10,897 nucleotides of DNA, taken from Patescibacteria group bacterium UBA3291. Its GTDB lineage: Bacteria; Patescibacteriota; Gracilibacteria; Absconditabacterales; Absconditicoccaceae. Below are positions 9,077-10,897 of the stretch, piece after piece (positions within the stretch are counted from its first letter, which is position 1; each line of letters opens with the position of its first letter). Below the pieces are notes generated by a model. It did no database searches. It worked only from the letters and a program-made list of their open reading frames with translations, and was not told where the DNA came from. A program made the translations under genes and the position numbers. The stretch lies in the NCBI GenBank assembly GCA_002361595.1, contig DETJ01000023.1, forward strand, positions 1 to 10,897, written 5' to 3'.

Positions 9077-9087
9077 TTAAATATTCA
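9060..9087 (+). promoter_or_regulatory. Possible promoter of the transporter gene
   Basis: TTGATT (9060-9065) and TATTCA (9082-9087) are 16 bases apart, and the start codon lies 28 bases further on. This overlaps the minus-strand candidate, so the divergent genes might compete for RNA polymerase. Both hexamers are imperfect. Confidence 0.35.
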
Positions 9088-9114
9088 AGATATATATTTA
9101 ATTCAATTTTTGTC

Positions 9115-10200
9115 ATGTCCTCAAAGTGAAAATACATATCGATACTTTGATCCCGAAGTTTCTCTCATATGGTAGTAGATTTTTGCTGTGCTGCAGCTGT
9201 ATTTTCTATTCGAAATTTAAATTTACTTTCTACTGAAACTTTCATTCAGTGAGTTCTGCTTTATAATATTTTAGCCTTTGGACTACAATTATTTTTGTGA
9301 ATATTTGCAGATAAAACTGAATATTCTCAAAGTATTTGATATATTTGATGTGTGCTAGTGTGAATCTGAGTTTGTTTATTTGATGTGTATCCAATATTAT
9401 CAATGATTTTTCTGTGAATGGGAAATGCCTGTTTCCATATCTGATGATGAATTTTAACCTTAGCACTCAATCCATGAAAAGCTAGAGAACCATGAATTTT
9501 TGTAGCTCCATGAGCAATCTGATTGTTATTTTGAACTATGCTATGAAAAACTGGAAATTTTTATTACCGAGAATGACTGGCCTTATTATGAATTTGATTA
9601 ATTACTATGGTTTGGAGTTCAAAAGACTTTTTACCATACAAAAATATTAAAGAATATACAAAAAAAGAAAGTCATGAAAAATATGATTGGAAATTACCTG
9701 TGATTATAATTATTTCACTTTTGACTATATGTATAATTATCCGTTCTTTCGTTGGATTTTTAGTCAGTTACTCACGAAAAACTTGAGCATTGCTTTCAAT
9801 CAGCTTTGTAGTTTGTTTAGCATTATGAAAGGCTTTTGGTGGAATAATGGCAGATAAATGGTGATGGCTAAAAATCTGAGTCTGATCACTTCTATTATCT
9901 CTACCTTTTTTATTACTCTGAGAAATGTGGCCAGTATGCTGATTTATAGGAATGTTTTTATTCAATATTACCATGTCTATTGCTCTTGTTGGGATGGTTA
10001 AAGTCTCACCAAACAAACCGTGATTTTCATTCTGACTTTTATGTATGTGATTACTAATTTGAGCATTACCTACACTACTCCATGTAAACTACCAATGATT
10101 AGAAATCATTCTCTTAATCTATTTTATACTTCTCTCTGCTTGAGCTATTTGAGTCGCTCTATATTCAGAAAATATAAAACAAAAAACTTGAATTTCTTAA
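9115..10200 (+). CDS. MFS transporter, fosmidomycin-resistance (Fsr)-like
   Basis: The product is 361 residues with about 11-12 membrane helices. It carries the MFS loop motif in both halves, GIFADK at residues 62-67 and GIMADKWG at 243-250, as expected from the internal duplication of this superfamily. The stretch GMGNACFHIGGG (101-112), followed by a Pro/Gly-rich segment with APGAIGLLFG (131-140), resembles the Fsr-type subgroup, in which an N-FH-x-G motif and a Gly-rich helix are typical. These are proton-driven exporters of small molecules. The substrate cannot be deduced, and resistance is not implied. It is somewhat shorter than the usual 390-410. By my count 36 of 44 glycines are TGA, so the standard code shreds this gene entirely. 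The ATG at 9115 is the first after the promoter. It is transcribed alone and ends at the hairpin at 10210. Confidence 0.85.
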
Positions 10201-10209
10201 AAATATTAC

Positions 10210-10238
10210 TATCAATCATGTATTGATATCTTTTTTTT
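10210..10238 (+). terminator. Intrinsic terminator of the transporter gene
   Basis: TATCAAT (10210-10216) and ATTGATA (10222-10228) form a seven-pair stem with a five-base loop. Eight Ts follow at 10231-10238. It lies ten bases after the stop codon. Confidence 0.8.
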
Positions 10239-10259
10239 CATTTGATTTAAATTATAATT

Positions 10260-10409
10260 AAACGTTTTTCTCTCAAATCTACCTATCATATCGTGAGATA
10301 TCAATAGGAAAAAACCTTAATTACCATGTAATTCATGTTGTGATTAACAGGAGTAGACCTAGTGAGGTAAAATCTTTCTGAAGGGCCCTGCATTCTGGGT
10401 CCTTTTTTT
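10260..10409 (+). ncRNA. Putative small RNA A (start uncertain)
   Basis: No open frame of note lies between the transporter terminator and the terminator at 10381-10409, yet the stretch is structured. CCTAT/ATAGG and ATATC/GATAT (10282-10308) form a two-part hairpin capped by a GTGA loop, which fits the GNRA tetraloop rule. Further on, CCTTAAT and ATTAACAGG enclose the sequence GTTGTGATTAAC (10337-10348), and ACCT/AGGT makes a small hairpin near 10357. A TATAAT lies at 10253-10258, but without a good -35 box, so the start is a guess. An RNA of about 145 bases is possible. An untranslated tail or riboswitch is less likely because no gene follows. I recognise no known RNA family. Confidence 0.35.
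10381..10409 (+). terminator. Intrinsic terminator of putative RNA A
   Basis: AAGGGCCC (10381-10388) pairs with GGGTCCTT (10397-10404), with one G-T pair and an eight-base loop, and seven Ts run from 10403 to 10409. It is GC-rich in an AT-rich setting. A second terminator only 150 bases after the transporter terminator implies a separate transcript. Confidence 0.8.
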
Positions 10410-10412
10410 ATC

Positions 10413-10440
10413 TTGAAATTCTAATTTATGTTAATAGTAT
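10413..10440 (+). promoter_or_regulatory. Promoter of putative RNA B
   Basis: TTGAAA (10413-10418) and TAGTAT (10435-10440) are 16 bases apart and begin four bases after the preceding T-tract. Transcription would start near 10447. Confidence 0.55.
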
Positions 10441-10446
10441 TAAAAG

Positions 10447-10524
10447 TGTGTTTTTCATAGTTTAGGTTAGTAGTAATTTTTGCACAGTGGTGTAGTTGGT
10501 TCCCTGAATTCAGGGAACCTTTTT
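10447..10524 (+). ncRNA. Putative small RNA B, about 78 bases
   Basis: This unit runs from the predicted start to the T-tract of the palindromic terminator. It has no start codon followed by a usable frame under either code. Its 5' part is U-rich and unpaired, with GTGTGTTTTTC and later GCACAGTGGTGTAGTTGG, and its 3' end is the strong hairpin at 10498-10519. The layout, a single-stranded seed region plus a terminator hairpin, fits a trans-acting small RNA. The GTGGTGTAGTTGGTTCCC part superficially looks like a tRNA D-arm, but no acceptor or T-arm follows. Confidence 0.45.
10498..10524 (+). terminator. Perfect 22-base palindrome terminator of RNA B
   Basis: Bases 10498-10519 are a perfect palindrome centred on GAATTC. 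They can form a nine-pair GC-rich stem with an AATT loop, followed by five Ts. The adjacent six As (10525-10530) serve as the T-tract of the opposing terminator, so two transcripts converge here. Confidence 0.8.
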
Positions 10525-10560
10525 AAAAAACTGGTTAGAATTATCACAACTCCAACCAGT
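10525..10560 (-). terminator. Terminator of putative RNA C with GTTGTGATAA loop
   Basis: On the minus strand, ACTGGTT (10554-10560) pairs with AACCAGT (10530-10536). The stem continues through G-T and G-C pairs, and six Ts follow (10525-10530). The top of the hairpin reads GTTGTGATAA (10541-10550), identical to the loop of the terminator at 10725-10764. Confidence 0.8.
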
Positions 10561-10690
10561 AGCCTTTCACGAAAGCCGTATATAATCCGAGGAAAATACC
10601 CAGAAACAGTCAATCGATCAAAGATTTTCAGTTACGTATACAATCTGATTCCTAGTTCCGCTAGGACGGTCCAATACTTAATGTAAAGGC
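10525..10690 (-). ncRNA. Putative structured RNA C, about 165 bases
   Basis: The unit is bounded by a promoter (10697-10724) and a terminator (10525-10560), both on the minus strand. It is less AT-rich than its surroundings, as structured RNAs in AT-rich genomes tend to be. The first six transcribed bases, GCCTTT (10685-10690), can pair with AAAGGC (10562-10567) just before the terminator, closing the molecule end to end. Inside, TCCTAG/CTAGGA (10650-10666) forms a six-pair hairpin with a CGGAA loop, and other short pairings exist. A closing stem around a large partly open interior recalls 6S RNA in outline, but I see none of its consensus sequence. No frame longer than about 30 codons starting at ATG exists on this strand. 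An open frame on the opposite strand at 10480-10686 crosses two terminators and is not credible. Confidence 0.5.
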
Positions 10691-10696
10691 AAGAAA

Positions 10697-10724
10697 GTTA
10701 TATTTTTAATATATCATAAATCAA
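10697..10724 (-). promoter_or_regulatory. Promoter of putative RNA C
   Basis: On the minus strand, TTGATT (10719-10724) and TATAAC (10697-10702) are 16 bases apart. The start is expected near 10690, exactly where the base-paired GCCTTT begins. The -35 box directly adjoins the terminator of RNA D. Confidence 0.6.
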
Positions 10725-10764
10725 GATTAAAAAAGCTGACCCATGTTATCACAACAGAGGTCAG
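10725..10764 (-). terminator. Terminator of putative RNA D with GTTGTGATAA loop
   Basis: On the minus strand, CTGACC (10759-10764) pairs with GGTCAG (10736-10741). An upper stem TGTT/AACA is capped by GTGAT, and six Ts follow at 10729-10734. The loop region contains GTTGTGATAA (10746-10755), as in the terminator of RNA C, on a different stem. Confidence 0.8.
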
Positions 10765-10822
10765 TAAATTATGAACACTTCAAAATTGATTGCTAAGAAA
10801 ACATAGTCAATCAAAGAAGACC
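10729..10822 (-). ncRNA. Putative small RNA D, about 95 bases
   Basis: The unit runs from a predicted start near 10822 to the terminator T-tract. Near its 5' end, TTGATTG pairs with CAATCAA, and CTTC with GAAG across an internal loop, forming a first hairpin (about 10774-10818). A short AU-rich linker and the terminator hairpin follow. The only ATG near the start opens a three-codon frame, so it is not a gene. Two hairpins with a linker is a common small-RNA layout. I recognise no known family. Confidence 0.5.
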
Positions 10823-10828
10823 ACTTAT

Positions 10829-10856
10829 AATATAACGAATTACACGAAAATTTCAA
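10829..10856 (-). promoter_or_regulatory. Promoter of putative RNA D
   Basis: On the minus strand, TTGAAA (10851-10856) and TATATT (10829-10834) are 16 bases apart, the same hexamers and spacing as the lipoprotein promoter at 942-969. Beyond it, 10857-10897 is AT-rich and contains an inverted repeat TTTCAA/TTGAAA (10871-10891) of unknown meaning. Confidence 0.6.
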
Positions 10857-10897
10857 TTATTTATATAAATTTTCAAATATAAAACTTGAAATTTTGT

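Noticed and set aside
10485..10515. tRNA-like D-arm sequence GTGGTGTAGTTGGTTCCC
   Set aside because: No anticodon arm, T-arm or acceptor stem follows; the next bases are a perfect terminator palindrome.
10480..10686. Plus-strand open frame of 68 codons over the 3' intergenic region
   Set aside because: It crosses the palindromic terminator and the reversed RNA C terminator, lacks a promoter in the right place, and its product shows no domain, signal or membrane segment. The base composition is explained by structured RNA on the other strand.
10565..10690. RNase P RNA, suggested by GAGGAAA and ACAG stretches on the plus strand
   Set aside because: Only short fragments match. The universal P4 pairing cannot be built in the available length, and the promoter and terminator point to the minus strand.
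10541..10755. CRISPR-like repeat pair (TTATCACAAC twice)
   Set aside because: There are only ten identical bases in two copies 205 bases apart, both within terminator hairpins, and no cas genes or regular spacers.

Overview
This AT-rich window comes from an organism that reads TGA as glycine (translation table 25). Read with TAA and TAG as the only stops, ten long genes open up that the standard code breaks into pieces. In-frame TGA falls on glycines that are invariant in known families, for example both helix-hairpin-helix motifs of RuvA and the GPNN motif of the O-antigen-ligase-like protein. This code is known from the candidate phyla Gracilibacteria (BD1-5) and Absconditabacteria (SR1). 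I cannot choose between the two from this window.

Layout. (1) 2-898, minus: a lipoprotein cut by the window edge. It is divergent from (2) 1063-3605, plus, a two-gene operon of unknown membrane-anchored proteins. That operon's promoter carries a seven-G tract in its spacer, and it ends at a hairpin terminator at 3614. (3) 3640-6433, minus: a tight operon in the order ruvA, a DivIC/FtsB-like membrane protein, an O-antigen ligase/polymerase-like protein and a small multi-pass membrane protein, with gaps of about 20 bases. (4) 6545-7051, minus: ndk with its own promoter and terminator. It is the only gene here without in-frame TGA. (5) 7110-9017, minus: two tandem paralogous membrane proteins with signal peptides. 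(6) 9115-10200, plus: an MFS transporter resembling the fosmidomycin-resistance group. (7) 10201-10897: about 700 bases with no credible gene, but with promoters and five terminators. I read these as the end of the transporter gene followed by a cluster of up to four small non-coding RNAs, two on each strand.

Regulation. Nearly all plausible promoters are sigma70-like hexamers separated by exactly 16 bases. No gene start has a convincing Shine-Dalgarno sequence, and leaders are short and AT-rich. Three of the four putative RNAs share a GTTGTGAT core followed by AA or TAA. In two of them it is the loop of the terminator hairpin, on unrelated stem sequences. This RNA cluster and the G-tract promoter are the most unusual content of the window.

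Function. Apart from RuvA (recombination) and Ndk (nucleotide balance), almost everything is cell-envelope related: a lipoprotein, membrane-anchored proteins exposed outside the membrane, a glycan ligase/polymerase candidate and a transporter. Six genes belong to no family I can name.
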